From: Pseudofulvimonas gallinarii
GTDB taxonomy: Bacteria > Pseudomonadota > Gammaproteobacteria > Xanthomonadales > UBA2363
DNA length: 38,499 nt
NCBI RefSeq assembly: GCF_004343305.1
Contig: NZ_SMAF01000028.1
Coordinates: 1 to 38,499, forward strand
Reading direction: 5' to 3'
A program made the position numbers and the translations under genes. Position 1 is the first letter of the stretch, and each line of letters opens with the position of its first letter. The notes beneath the pieces were generated by a model. The model was not told the origin of the DNA, searched no databases, and worked only from the letters and a program-made list of their open reading frames with translations. Shown piece after piece: positions 23,343 through 33,192 of this stretch.

Positions 23343-25532
23343 CTATTCGAAGTCGTCGGCGAACAGCGGGTCGCCGTTGGCGGCGAACCAGCCCAGCAGG
23401 TCGCGCAGGGCGATCGGCATGTTTGCCGCGACAGGCTGGCCAGCCTGGTTGGTCGGCGTCGAACCGTGGCAGCCGTCGCAGGCGCGGATCTCCCCGGGCT
23501 GCAGGGTCAGCCAGTAACGCTCGCGCACGACTGCCTCGCCCTGCGGACCGGTCAGCTGCCAGCTCAGTGCGCGTCGCGCCGGGACGAACATCGCCACCGA
23601 CCCGTCACTGGCGATCACGGCCGAGCCGTCCGGTGCATCGGGGTTGGGCGGCAGGAAGCGCAAGGCGGCGGGATCGTGCATCACCTGCGCCAGCACGCGG
23701 CGACCCGGCCGAGGGTTGTTGATGCCGCCGATGCCGCGGATCTGGTCGGCCTGGAACATCTGCATGTCGGTGACGTCGTAGATGCGCCCGCCATTGCCCA
23801 GCGTCTGAACGCCGCCCGGGACGCGCAGGTTGAAGGGCTGCTGGCGGTCCAGGCGGTCGCGCGTGGTCGCGTTGCGCACGACGACCAGGCCGAGGTTCCA
23901 GGCGCGCATGAATTGGCGCAGCGATTCCAGATTCGCGCCGGCGGCGGCCGCGGCCTGTTGTTCCGGTGGCTCCGGCGCCGGCTCCAGCTGCAGCGGCGGG
24001 CGCTCGCGGGCGACGACTTCGACCGGCGACAGCTCCCAGAACTCGCCGCTGTACGTCACCATCACGTCCGGGTCCCAGAAGCTGACGCTGCGCTCGATGC
24101 CGTCGGTCAGCGCAGCGCCGGGCGCGAACTGGCCGCTGCCGGCCGGGGCTAGGCGACGGATGCGGAAGCGGTACGACGGTACCGGCGCCGGCCGCGTGCC
24201 GAGGTTCGAGGCATAACTCGCGCTCGTGGTGTGCGCGGCGAGGATCGTGCCGTCGCTGAGCACGACGGGATTGCGGTAGCGGCCGCTGAAGGCCGCCGGG
24301 GCGTTGCCGTTCTCGTAGAAACCGTGCGCCGAGCGGTCATGCAGGTACTGGATCACCAGGTCGCGCGCCTGCATCTGCGGCGTGGCTACGAAGGCGACCA
24401 GGTGGCCGGAACCATGCGTGCCGAATTCCGGCGCGTCGACGCCCAGGTAGCGGCCGGGCGTCGTCGGATCCTCGGCCAGGTGCGTGAGGTTGAGCACCGC
24501 GTTCGGATTGGGGCGTGGCGTGCCGCCGGCGATGAATTCCACCAGGCTGGGATCGTCGTTGAAGCTGCGGTCGAAGTAGGCGTGCAGCTCGTGGCGCCCG
24601 ATGTGGTTGAGCGTTTCCTCGCCGGTGCCGTCGGCGCGGATCTGCCACGGCGAGAAATGGTTGAAGCGCAGGCCGTTGACATTGCCCGAGTTGAGGCGCG
24701 GTTCCGGGAACACCTCTTCGACCGTGTCCAGGCGCGGTGCATCCGCCGCTTCCGACGCCCAGTTGAAGTTGCCGTAGTAATTGCCGGTCCCTTCCGCCTG
24801 CTGGTCGCGCTGCAGATGGTCCCAGCGCGTGAACACGATGCGGCCGTGGCGGTCGACGAGCGGATCGAACGAGCCGGATGGCGAATGCTGCAGCAGGATC
24901 AGTTCGCCGCTGGCCGGATCCAGGCGCCACAGACCGGTCGGCGTGGCGGTGGATTCGTATTCGTCATGTTGAGGATAAAGGTGGCGCTGGCCGTTGCGCG
25001 GGCGGTCGGAGACGAACACGATGCGGTCGTCGGGCAGGTAGGCCGGTTGCACGTTGTTGTACTGCGCGGGCTGGTTCGGCACCACGCTGATGCTCGCGGT
25101 CTGCCCCTGCGCGAGGCCGGTCACTTCGTACAGCTGGAAGTAGTGCGAAGGATTCTGGTACTGCTGCGTCGGGGCGCCGATGGCCATGGCGAACACCGCC
25201 TTCTGTCCCGTCCAGTGCACGGCCGGATCACGGACGACGATCGACTGCGCGCCCTGGAAGCCGGTCGTGCCGAAGCCGGCTTCGGCGGTCAGGTTGCGCA
25301 GCGTGCCATCGGGGTAGCAGACCATCAGGTCGCCACCGCGGCCGCTGCCCGCGATTCCGGCGCGATGGTTGGCGAACACCGCGCCTATGGTGGCGAAGTC
25401 GTTGGGCACCGGATACTGCAGGACGAACATCACCGGATTCGGCAGGCCGGCGCCGTTGCATTGCGTCTGTGCCTGGCCTGCGCCGGCGCTGCCCAGCAGC
25501 AATAGCGCGATGAAAATGCTGCGTGCCCGCAT
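23343..25532 (-). CDS. Exported HzsA-like protein with C-terminal haem c motif
   Basis: A 729-residue protein with a signal peptide (MRARSIFIALLLLGSAGAGQ). Most of the chain is beta-propeller-like, with TolB/WD-type repeats (YLPDDRIVFVSDRPRNGQRH; DRHGRIVFTRWDHLQRD). Near the end a single haem-binding CDGCHG (Cys685, Cys688, His689) follows a beta-rich segment. This matches proteins annotated as related to the alpha subunit of hydrazine synthase, but none of the other anammox parts is present, so hydrazine chemistry should not be assumed. It ends with WFAANGDPLFADDFE, a terminal motif shared in part with two other exported proteins here. AAGGGGA precedes the ATG. The 289-base divergent gap to the subtilase gene shows no other gene. 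Confidence 0.85.
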   Translation of the reverse strand: MRARSIFIALLLLGSAGAGQAQTQCNGAGLPNPVMFVLQYPVPNDFATIGAVFANHRAGIAGSGRGGDLMVCYPDGTLRNLTAEAGFGTTGFQGAQSIVVRDPAVHWTGQKAVFAMAIGAPTQQYQNPSHYFQLYEVTGLAQGQTASISVVPNQPAQYNNVQPAYLPDDRIVFVSDRPRNGQRHLYPQHDEYESTATPTGLWRLDPASGELILLQHSPSGSFDPLVDRHGRIVFTRWDHLQRDQQAEGTGNYYGNFNWASEAADAPRLDTVEEVFPEPRLNSGNVNGLRFNHFSPWQIRADGTGEETLNHIGRHELHAYFDRSFNDDPSLVEFIAGGTPRPNPNAVLNLTHLAEDPTTPGRYLGVDAPEFGTHGSGHLVAFVATPQMQARDLVIQYLHDRSAHGFYENGNAPAAFSGRYRNPVVLSDGTILAAHTTSASYASNLGTRPAPVPSYRFRIRRLAPAGSGQFAPGAALTDGIERSVSFWDPDVMVTYSGEFWELSPVEVVARERPPLQLEPAPEPPEQQAAAAAGANLESLRQFMRAWNLGLVVVRNATTRDRLDRQQPFNLRVPGGVQTLGNGGRIYDVTDMQMFQADQIRGIGGINNPRPGRRVLAQVMHDPAALRFLPPNPDAPDGSAVIASDGSVAMFVPARRALSWQLTGPQGEAVVRERYWLTLQPGEIRACDGCHGSTPTNQAGQPVAANMPIALRDLLGWFAANGDPLFADDFE

Positions 25533-25821
25533 GGTCGTCCCCTTCTTGACCGGATGGCGTCAGCGCGTTCCTTCCTGGAGTCTGGATATGGACGGCGCTG
25601 GCCGCCCGAGTCTAGTGCAATCCGCACGGTGCAAAGGGGCACTGGTCGACAGTTGCCGCAGGCGTATTCTTGGCAGGCCCATGTCGGGTCGGTGCCGGTT
25701 TCCACGCATCGGGCTGGACAGGGCCTGTCGGGGTCGCGTCGCGCGGTCCGATGCGCAGCATCGACCGCCTTGCGATGAGGGGCTCTGTCAGAACCGCACC
25801 ATCTGACAGGAGTAGGGAACC

Positions 25822-28800
25822 ATGTTGCATCTGAAGAAAACGGCGCTGGCGCTCGCGCTGGCCGCCTCGGTCGCCGCGGCGGCGCCGCCGGTGTCCGGTG
25901 GCGCGGGCCTGCGCGCGGTTGCGCCTTCGCCCTTGGCGCTGGAACAGCTGGACGCGCTTCGCAGCGCGCCTGGAATGATCCTGCTGCGCGCCGGCGCTTT
26001 CGACCCGCTGGTCGAGCAGCTCGACTTCGCCTCGCATCGCCTGCCGACCGTGCCGCGCAGCCGCTACGGCATCGTGCAGTTCGAACCCGGCCAGGCCGCC
26101 GCAGTCCGTGACGCCCTGAAGGCCGAGGGCGCGGAGATCGTCGGTTTCCTGCCCAACAACGCCTACCAGGTGCGCTGGACAGCCGGGGTGCAGGAGCGCC
26201 TTGCCCGGCGTGGTGGCGTGCGCTGGGCGGGTGCCTACCAGCCCGGCTACAAGCTGGCCCCGGCACTGCTGGACGGCAGCATGCTGGCATCGCAGGCGCC
26301 GTCCGGTTCGATCGAACTGGAAATCCACGGTTTCCGTGGCGAGCGTCCGGACGCCATCGCCGGTGAACTGGCCAGCGCGATTCCCGGCATCGAGCTGGGT
26401 CCGCAGGTGGACGCGCTCGGCCTGGCATCCGTTCGCGTCGTGGTGCCGGCAGCGCAGATGGAAACGCTGCTCCGCCACGCGGCTGTGCTCGACGGCGTGG
26501 CGTGGATCGAACCCTACCTGCAGCCGGAGCCGGCCAATCGTGATTCGGTCGGCCCGATCCAGAACAATACGCCGTCGTGCGCGGGTGCCGGTCCGAACTG
26601 CGCGACGCTCGACCTGGCCTATGCGCCGCTGTGGCAGCGCGGCCTGCTCGGTACCGGCCAGATCGTCGCCGTGTCCGATTCCGGCCTCGACCGCAACGAG
26701 GAATGGTTCACCGCCCTCGACCTCGGCGCCGGCGTCAACCAGATCCTCACCGATGCCGATGATCCGGCACCCGTGCCGCCGGCCATCGGCGCCACCTATC
26801 CGGACCGCAAGGTCTTCGGCTACTGGGTACAGCCCGGCGCCACCGCCTACGATGCCGGCAACGTCCGCTGCTCGCCGACTTCGTCGCCGATCAACTTCCA
26901 CGGCACGCATGTCGTCGGCAGCATCCTCGGTGACGCCTCCCCGTTCTCGTCACCGACCGTTGCCAACTACACCAATGGCGACGGCATGGCACCGAATGCA
27001 CAGGTGCTGATGCAGGACATCGGCAACGACACCAGCGGTTGCCTGAGCATCACCGACTTCGGTGCGACGCTGGTCCAGGCCTACGCCGGCGGCGCCGGCA
27101 TCCACAGCGGCAGCTGGGGCAACACCAGCGCCGGCGCCTATGGCGGCAACGACCAGCGCGGCGACGCCGCGACCTGGGTGACGGAAAACCTGCTGGTCAA
27201 TATCGCGGCCGGCAACAGCGGTTCGGGCGCGAACACCATCGGGTCGCCGGGCAACGGCAAGAACATCAACACCATCGGTGGAACCGCGCACGGCTTCGCG
27301 ACGACGATGTACACCAGCTCCAGCCGTGGCCCGACCGACGACGGCCGTCGCAAGCCGGATATCCTTGCGCCGGCGGTGTCGATCGTGTCCGCCGCCGGAG
27401 ACACCAACAACGGGGCGACCGTCGAGCCGGCGGTCACCTCCAGCAAGACCGGCACGTCGATGGCGACGCCGACCGCTTCCGGTGGCGCCGCCCTGCTGCG
27501 CCAGTACTTCATGGACGGCTTCTATCCGCTGGGCCGGCGCGTGCCGGAAGAAGCGCTCGAACCGACCGGTGCGCTGATGAAGGCGGCGCTGATCAACGGC
27601 GCGGCGCCGTTCACCGCCAGCTGGCCGGACAACAATGCCGGCTGGGGTCGCATGTGGCTGGCCAACAGCGTCTACTTCGAAGGCGACGCACGCCGCCACC
27701 GCCACTGGATGCGCAGCAATGCAGCCGGCCTGGAAACCGGTGACGTCGAGGAATTCACCCTTGACGTCCATGCCGGCCAGGAGCTGCGCGCGACGCTGGT
27801 GTGGTACGACGTCGAGGGCGCGCTCGGCTCCGGCGTGACGCTGGTCAACGACCTCGACCTCGAACTGGTGGCGCCGGGTGCGACGGTGTACCTGGGCAAT
27901 GTCTATACGGCCGGCCAGTCGACTCCCGGTGGCAGCCGCGATGACCGCAACACCGTCGAGCAGGTCCGCCTGACCGCGCCCGCCGCCGGCACGTACACCC
28001 TGCGCGTGAAGGCGACGGCCGTGCCCGGCAATGGTCGTCCGGGCAGCCATCGCCAGGGCTATGCCCTTGTCGTCGGCGCCTCTTTCGGCGTGCTCGACCG
28101 GCTGTTCGCGCACAACTTCGATGCCGATGAACGCATCGCTGCGCCCTCCGGCCTGACCGTGGCCAGCAACGATACGGCCGGCATCACCATCAGCGCCGCG
28201 CCGGTGGGTGGTGCCCAGGGCTACCAGCTGTATCGCGCGACCGGCACCTGCGCGGCCGTCGGCAACGACCAGTTCCGCTACGTCGGACAGGGGGCGACGC
28301 CGGTGATCGTCGATGCGCGCACGCAGGGCGGATACACCTATGCCTACCGCATGCGCGGCATCTCCGAAGGCAGCGAAGGACCGATGTCCAGCGAATGCGT
28401 GGAGGTAGTGTCGGCCGATGAGTGCTCGCTGGTCCCGGACTTCGACGACAGCACTGCGCAGCGGCAGATGCAGAACGCCACCTGCTCGGTGGGCCTGAGC
28501 TGGGATGCCGGCACCAGCAACTGCCCGGCGGCCAGCCTGTCGTATCGCGTCTGGCGCGATACCTCGCCCCTGTTCACGTCGCCGCAGCTGATCGATACCG
28601 TCGCGACCACCAGCTACACCGACACCGCTGTGTCGTCGGGCCAGCCGTACTACTACCGCATCGACGCCATCGACGCGGAAGGCAACGTGAAGTCAGGTAC
28701 GCGCATCCTCAACGCCACGCCGGTCGGCGTCGGCACCGGTGCAACCGGCGTCTATGTCGACGACATCGACGACAACACCTACATGGACATGCAGACGCCG

Positions 28801-29301
28801 TGGTCGATCAGCAACCTGCTGCCGGGCCAGGGCAACTTCAGCTACCGCAGCGCCAATGCGGCGACCTATCCGTCGTTGACCTGCGCCGACCTGATGACGC
28901 TGCCGGTGACGCTGGCGGCCGGTTCGCCGCAGCTGCAGTACATCGCGCGCTGGCAGATCGAGGCCGACTGGGACGGCGTGGTGGTCGAGCTGTCCAGTGA
29001 CGGTGGTTCCAGCTGGACGCCGATCACCCCGGTGGGCGGCTACCCGGGCAGTTTCAGCCAGACCGGCAATCCGCCGATCAACACCTGTGGCTATCCGGCC
29101 AGCCAGGGCGCGTTCAACGGCACATCGGCGGGTTTCGCCAGCGGCACCTACCAGTCGGTCAGCCATGACCTGAGCGCCTGGGCCGGCCAGCAGGTGCTGA
29201 TCCGCTGGCGCCTGAGCACCGACCCGGGTTCCGAGGAAGGCGGCTTCTTCCTCGACAACGTGCGCATCAACGCACAGGTCCCGGCGGCGTGTACGCCCTG
29301 A
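25822..29301 (+). CDS. Secreted subtilisin-like serine peptidase with multiple beta domains
   Basis: A 1159-residue S8 peptidase. After a signal peptide (MLHLKKTALALALAASVAAA) comes a prodomain-like region to about 230, then the catalytic domain with Asp286 (VSDSGLD), His360 (HGTHVVG) and Ser546 (GTSMATP). A jelly-roll domain follows (about 640-755, LRATLVWYDVEGALGSG), then an internal LFAHNFD, two fibronectin-III-like domains (about 770-970) and a C-terminal MAM/jelly-roll-like module with VYVDDIDDNTYMD and ending FLDNVRINAQVPAACTP. It should act outside the cell on proteins. GGAG lies 11 bases before the ATG, and a strong terminator follows. Confidence 0.94.
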   Translation: MLHLKKTALALALAASVAAAAPPVSGGAGLRAVAPSPLALEQLDALRSAPGMILLRAGAFDPLVEQLDFASHRLPTVPRSRYGIVQFEPGQAAAVRDALKAEGAEIVGFLPNNAYQVRWTAGVQERLARRGGVRWAGAYQPGYKLAPALLDGSMLASQAPSGSIELEIHGFRGERPDAIAGELASAIPGIELGPQVDALGLASVRVVVPAAQMETLLRHAAVLDGVAWIEPYLQPEPANRDSVGPIQNNTPSCAGAGPNCATLDLAYAPLWQRGLLGTGQIVAVSDSGLDRNEEWFTALDLGAGVNQILTDADDPAPVPPAIGATYPDRKVFGYWVQPGATAYDAGNVRCSPTSSPINFHGTHVVGSILGDASPFSSPTVANYTNGDGMAPNAQVLMQDIGNDTSGCLSITDFGATLVQAYAGGAGIHSGSWGNTSAGAYGGNDQRGDAATWVTENLLVNIAAGNSGSGANTIGSPGNGKNINTIGGTAHGFATTMYTSSSRGPTDDGRRKPDILAPAVSIVSAAGDTNNGATVEPAVTSSKTGTSMATPTASGGAALLRQYFMDGFYPLGRRVPEEALEPTGALMKAALINGAAPFTASWPDNNAGWGRMWLANSVYFEGDARRHRHWMRSNAAGLETGDVEEFTLDVHAGQELRATLVWYDVEGALGSGVTLVNDLDLELVAPGATVYLGNVYTAGQSTPGGSRDDRNTVEQVRLTAPAAGTYTLRVKATAVPGNGRPGSHRQGYALVVGASFGVLDRLFAHNFDADERIAAPSGLTVASNDTAGITISAAPVGGAQGYQLYRATGTCAAVGNDQFRYVGQGATPVIVDARTQGGYTYAYRMRGISEGSEGPMSSECVEVVSADECSLVPDFDDSTAQRQMQNATCSVGLSWDAGTSNCPAASLSYRVWRDTSPLFTSPQLIDTVATTSYTDTAVSSGQPYYYRIDAIDAEGNVKSGTRILNATPVGVGTGATGVYVDDIDDNTYMDMQTPWSISNLLPGQGNFSYRSANAATYPSLTCADLMTLPVTLAAGSPQLQYIARWQIEADWDGVVVELSSDGGSSWTPITPVGGYPGSFSQTGNPPINTCGYPASQGAFNGTSAGFASGTYQSVSHDLSAWAGQQVLIRWRLSTDPGSEEGGFFLDNVRINAQVPAACTP

Positions 29302-29326
29302 GCCTCCGGTGACCCCGCGGTGAAGG

Positions 29327-29358
29327 AAACCCCGGCCGAGTGCCGGGGTTTCTTTTTG
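29327..29358 (+). terminator. Intrinsic terminator of the subtilase gene
   Basis: AAACCCCGGC (29327-29336) pairs perfectly with GCCGGGGTTT (29342-29351) over the loop CGAGT, and CTTTTTGT follows. It begins 25 bases after the peptidase stop. This is the only textbook Rho-independent terminator I see in the window. Confidence 0.92.
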
Positions 29359-29453
29359 TTGCAGCCGACCCGAACTGTCGCAGCGCATGCCTTGAAGTTC
29401 GCAGGCGGCCTGTCCACGAAGCTGCAGTGCAACCTGCAACCGGTGGCGTTGGG

Positions 29454-29621
29454 CGTGAGGTGTGAGGTGTGAGGTGTGAGGTGTGAGGTGTGAGGTGTGA
29501 GGTGTGAGGTGTGAGGTGTGAGGCGTGAGGTATGAGGCGTGAGGTATGAGGCGTGAGGTGTGAGGGGCACGGCGCAAGGCGCAAGGCGCAAGGCGCAAGG
29601 CTCAAGGCGCAAGGCGTGTGG
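29454..29621. repeat. Perfectly phased array of 24 heptanucleotides
   Basis: From 29454 to 29621 the sequence is 24 units of seven bases without a phase break. It has 16 units of the YRTGAGG type (nine consecutive TGTGAGG, then alternating CGTGAGG and TATGAGG), one GGCACGG, six CGCAAGG/CTCAAGG units and one CGTGTGG. The unit therefore shifts midway while the phase is kept. Because 7 is not divisible by 3, reading frames through it give seven-residue repeats (LTPHTSH on the minus strand) that are not protein evidence. The rest of 29359-29453 and 29622-29914 shows no gene. Confidence 0.95.
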
Positions 29622-29914
29622 AATGCCGGGTACGGTGGCGCACGACCTGCGAAGCGCGCCGTCCGCGGTACGTTCGGGGCGTTGTCGGCGGCGTCGGGAA
29701 ATCCATGCGGTACCCGCCAGCCGGCGACCTCGCGTGGCCGACCCGGTGCGATGCTTGCCGGGCCGCGGCAAGGCATGTCGGCCAGTGGGACGGTATCGAC
29801 GGGGCCGGGGCGCGGGTCACGGTCGACGGAATGCCAACGTGACCCGCCGGAAGCGCGACGAACGCGCCTGCGCACCACCGGGCGTAGTGGTTACGCACCC
29901 GCGTGTCCGAACGG

Positions 29915-31549
29915 CTAGCCGCGGTAACGCGCCTCCTGCAGGTCGATCTCGCGGATCAGCCGGCGCGCGACCTCGTCCTCCAGTTTCCTTCGCCGCAGCA
30001 GGCGGAACAGCTCGTCACGCTCGGCCGCCAGTCCCGCCAGGCGCAGGGCGGTTTCCGCTTCTTCATAGCGCCGCGCCTCGTCGGCACTGGTGGCGCCATC
30101 GTCGCGTCCGTCGATGCGCTCGCGATACAGGCCCATGACCCGCGACGCGGCCTGGGCATAGAGCGCGGCGTCAGCCTGGCCTTCGGACAGCTCATGCTGC
30201 CTGGCCTCGATGGCGCGGATCGCCGCGCGCGCCGTGGCGACGCGAGCCTCGTCCGCATGGCGCGCGGCGGACGGTTCCGGCGGCAACACCAGTCCGCGCA
30301 GCAGCCAGGGCAGCAGCGTGTTGGCCACCACCAGCGACAGGATGATGACGCCGGCCGCCAGGAAGATCGCCAGGTCGCGGGCCGGGAAATCGCTGCCGTC
30401 GGCCATCACCACCGGCAGGGTCAGCACGCCGGCGAGCGTGATGCTGCCACGCGCGCCGGCCACCGACATCGCCCCGATCAGTCGCAGGCCGGGCCGGAAT
30501 GCGCTGCCGTCCGACCTGCGGCTGAACATGGTGAAGCGCACGCTCAGCCATACCCAGGCGAAACGCATCAGCGCCAGTGCGGCGTTGAGCACCAGCACGT
30601 AGACCAGCAGCCACCAGGGGCTGTGGTGTCCGGATTCGCTGACCGCTTCGGCGGCGCCGTCGACGATATGCGGCAACTGTTCGCCAAGCAGCACGAAGAT
30701 GATGCCGTTGAGCGCCAGCTGGACCGTGTCCCAGACCGCGTTTCGCCGGATGCGCGTGGTCGCCAGGGCGCTGCCGGTGGTTTCCGCGTAGCTCATGGTG
30801 ATGCCGGCGGCGACCGCGGCCAGGATGCCGGAGGCGTGGGCATGCTCCGCGGCCAGGTAGGCGGCGAATGGAATCAGCAGGCTGATGAGGATCTGCGAAC
30901 CGCCATCCTCGCCATAGCGCGCCGCGAAGCGGCCCTTGGCGAGGGTGATGGTCCGCGTCACCACGTAGCCGATGCCGAGTCCGCCGACCGCCAGCCAGAC
31001 GAAGGTCAGCGCCGCCTGCGGCAGCGAGAACACACCGGTCATCGCGGCGGCGACGGCGAAGCGCAGGCAGACCAGGCCGGAGGCATCGTTGAGCAGCGAT
31101 TCGCCTTCGAGGATATGCATGATCCGCTTCGGGATGGGCACGCGCCGCGCCACCGCGGCGACGGCCACCGGATCGGTCGGCGACAGCACGGCGGCAAGGG
31201 CGAAGGCGACGGCGAGCGGCATCGCCGGGATCAGCCAGTTGAGCAGCAGGCCGACGCCGAGCACGGTGCAGATCACCAGGCCGAAAGCCATCTCGATGAT
31301 GGTGCCCTTGTCGCGCAGCAGGTCGTCCTTGGGAATGCGCCAGCCGTCGAGGAACAGCAGTGGCGGCAGGAACAGCAGGAAGAACACATCCGGGTTGAGC
31401 TCCACCCGGTAGCTGCTTGCCATGGCGATGGCGGCACCGAGCGCGATCTGCACCAGTGGCAGCGGCAATGGCAAGGGCGACGCGCGGACGATCATGGCGC
31501 TGACCACCACGGCCAGCAGCATCAGCAGGATCACGGTGATCGTGGTCAC
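29915..31549 (-). CDS. Na+/H+ antiporter, CPA1 (NhaP/YjcE-type) family
   Basis: A 544-residue inner-membrane cation/proton antiporter with about 12 hydrophobic segments up to residue 435. Family motifs are clear: FFLLFLPPLLFLDGW (56-70), SPTDPVAV (123-130), EGESLLNDASG (148-158, ion-site Asp155) and GARGSITLAGVLTLP later. The last 100 residues are hydrophilic and rich in Arg, Glu and Ala, a cytoplasmic regulatory tail typical of the Na+/H+ antiporter subgroup. It most likely exports Na+ (or K+) and helps pH balance. The start is GTG at 31549 with GAGG upstream. A 225-base gene-free gap separates it from hslU. Confidence 0.92.
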   Translation of the reverse strand: MTTITVILLMLLAVVVSAMIVRASPLPLPLPLVQIALGAAIAMASSYRVELNPDVFFLLFLPPLLFLDGWRIPKDDLLRDKGTIIEMAFGLVICTVLGVGLLLNWLIPAMPLAVAFALAAVLSPTDPVAVAAVARRVPIPKRIMHILEGESLLNDASGLVCLRFAVAAAMTGVFSLPQAALTFVWLAVGGLGIGYVVTRTITLAKGRFAARYGEDGGSQILISLLIPFAAYLAAEHAHASGILAAVAAGITMSYAETTGSALATTRIRRNAVWDTVQLALNGIIFVLLGEQLPHIVDGAAEAVSESGHHSPWWLLVYVLVLNAALALMRFAWVWLSVRFTMFSRRSDGSAFRPGLRLIGAMSVAGARGSITLAGVLTLPVVMADGSDFPARDLAIFLAAGVIILSLVVANTLLPWLLRGLVLPPEPSAARHADEARVATARAAIRAIEARQHELSEGQADAALYAQAASRVMGLYRERIDGRDDGATSADEARRYEEAETALRLAGLAAERDELFRLLRRRKLEDEVARRLIREIDLQEARYRG

Positions 31550-31774
31550 GCGCGCGGATCCTCGGGAATGGGCATGAGCCGCATTCTCGCCTTGGCTGGC
31601 GGTCCGCCGCCAGCGGCGGCGGCCCCGGCATCATGGGGCGGGGGAGGAAGCGTGCGCTGGACTTGCCACGTCAGCCCGCCCGCCGTGCCGCGGGGCATGT
31701 GCGCCGGGTGGAGAAGGACTGGGCGCATGGCGGCCGCCACGCGCCCGGATAATGCCGTTCCCGCCGGAGCGCCC

Positions 31775-33121
31775 TCAAAGGATGTAGCGGCTGAGATCCT
31801 CGTGGCCGGCCAGCTCACCCAGCACCGACTGCACGTAGGCGGCGTCGATCACGTAGCGCTCGCCGGACTTGTCCGGCGCTTCGAACGACACGCTGTCGAG
31901 CAGGCGCTCCAGCACCGTGTGCAGGCGGCGCGCGCCGATGTTCTCGGTACGCTCGTTGACGCTCCAGGCGATCTCCGCCAGCTGCGCGATGCCGTCGGCG
32001 GTGAACTCGATGCTGACACCTTCGGTGCCCAGGAGGGCCGCGTACTGCTTGGTCAGCGCATTGTCCGGCTCGCTCAGGATGCGACGGAAATCCTCGGTGC
32101 TCAGCGCCGACAGCTCGACGCGGATCGGAAAGCGACCCTGCAGTTCCGGGATCAGGTCGCTGGGCTTGGCGAGGTGGAACGCGCCGGAGGCGATGAACAG
32201 GATGTGGTCCGTCTTCACCGGGCCGTGCTTGGTGCTCACCGTCGAACCTTCCACCAGCGGCAGCAGGTCGCGCTGCACGCCTTCGCGGGAGACATCCGCG
32301 CCGACCGCTTCGCTGCGCTTGCACACCTTGTCGAGCTCGTCGATGAAGACGATGCCGTTCTGTTCGCAGTTCTCGACCGCCGCCTGCTTGATCTCGTCGT
32401 CATTGACCAGCTTGCCGGCCTCTTCCTCGACCAGCTGCGGCAGCGCGGCGCGGATCTTCAGCTTGCGCGAATGCGTGCGGTTGCCGCCCATCGTCTTGAA
32501 CATGTCGCGCAGCTGGCTGGTCATTTCCTCCATGCCCGGCGGTGCCATGATGTCGATGCCGACGTTGTAGGCGAGCTCCAGTTCGATCTCGCGATCATCG
32601 AGCTTGCCTTCGCGCAGCTGCTTGCGCAGCTTCTGGCGCGTTTCGGACTGGCTGTCGCCGTCACCGTGCCCGGCGGGCTCGCCCCAACCCATGCCGGTTG
32701 ATGTCTGTCGACGCGGCAGCAGGGCATCGAGGATGCGTTCCTCGGCCGCATCCTCGGCCTGGCTGCGCACGCGCGCCTTGGCCTGGTCACGCGCCATCTT
32801 CACCGCCGTGTCGGCGAGGTCGCGGATGATCTGCTCGACATCCTTGCCGACGTAGCCGACCTCGGTGTACTTGGTCGCCTCGACCTTGATGAACGGCGCA
32901 TTCGCCAGCGTCGCCAGGCGGCGGGCGATCTCGGTCTTGCCGACGCCGGTCGGGCCGATCATCAGGATGTTCTTCGGCGTCACCTCGTTGCGCAGCTTCG
33001 GCTCCAGCTGCATGCGCCGCCAGCGGTTGCGCAGCGCGATGGCGACGGCGCGCTTGGCGCCATGCTGGCCGATGATGAACTTGTCCAGCTCCTGGACGAT
33101 CTCGCGGGGGGTCATGTTCAT
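31775..33121 (-). CDS. hslU: HslVU protease ATPase subunit (unfoldase)
   Basis: A 448-residue AAA+ unfoldase that feeds substrates into the HslV peptidase in the cytoplasm. Seen: N-terminal [20 protein letters not shown], Walker A GPTGVGKT (56-63), pore loop GYVG (89-92), the variable intermediate domain (about 110-240), Walker B VFIDELDK (258-265), sensor region [10 protein letters not shown], and the C-terminal LSRYIL that docks into HslV. Length is normal. The ATG at 33121 was taken; a second ATG two codons later is possible. It lies 71 bases behind hslV in one operon. Confidence 0.97.
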   Translation of the reverse strand: MNMTPREIVQELDKFIIGQHGAKRAVAIALRNRWRRMQLEPKLRNEVTPKNILMIGPTGVGKTEIARRLATLANAPFIKVEATKYTEVGYVGKDVEQIIRDLADTAVKMARDQAKARVRSQAEDAAEERILDALLPRRQTSTGMGWGEPAGHGDGDSQSETRQKLRKQLREGKLDDREIELELAYNVGIDIMAPPGMEEMTSQLRDMFKTMGGNRTHSRKLKIRAALPQLVEEEAGKLVNDDEIKQAAVENCEQNGIVFIDELDKVCKRSEAVGADVSREGVQRDLLPLVEGSTVSTKHGPVKTDHILFIASGAFHLAKPSDLIPELQGRFPIRVELSALSTEDFRRILSEPDNALTKQYAALLGTEGVSIEFTADGIAQLAEIAWSVNERTENIGARRLHTVLERLLDSVSFEAPDKSGERYVIDAAYVQSVLGELAGHEDLSRYIL

Positions 33122-33192
33122 GGGGATGCCTGTCAGGGGTTCGAAGAAGCAGCGGTCGGAACGTGCGCGCGCGGCCAGGCCGGCGCCGAGGC

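Noticed and set aside
23343-25532. Hydrazine synthesis or anammox function
   Set aside because: Only a distant HzsA-like architecture is present; no other hydrazine synthase subunit, hydrazine dehydrogenase or multihaem cytochrome occurs in the window.
29460-29600. Protein with heptapeptide repeats (LTPHTSH) on the minus strand
   Set aside because: It is the automatic translation of a 7-base tandem repeat; open frames exist only because the unit lacks stops.
29903-32701. Very long open frame on the plus strand opposite the antiporter and hslU genes
   Set aside because: It is the antisense of two well-recognised genes; its translation is rich in Arg, Gln, His and Gly with no domain, the usual shadow in GC-rich DNA.
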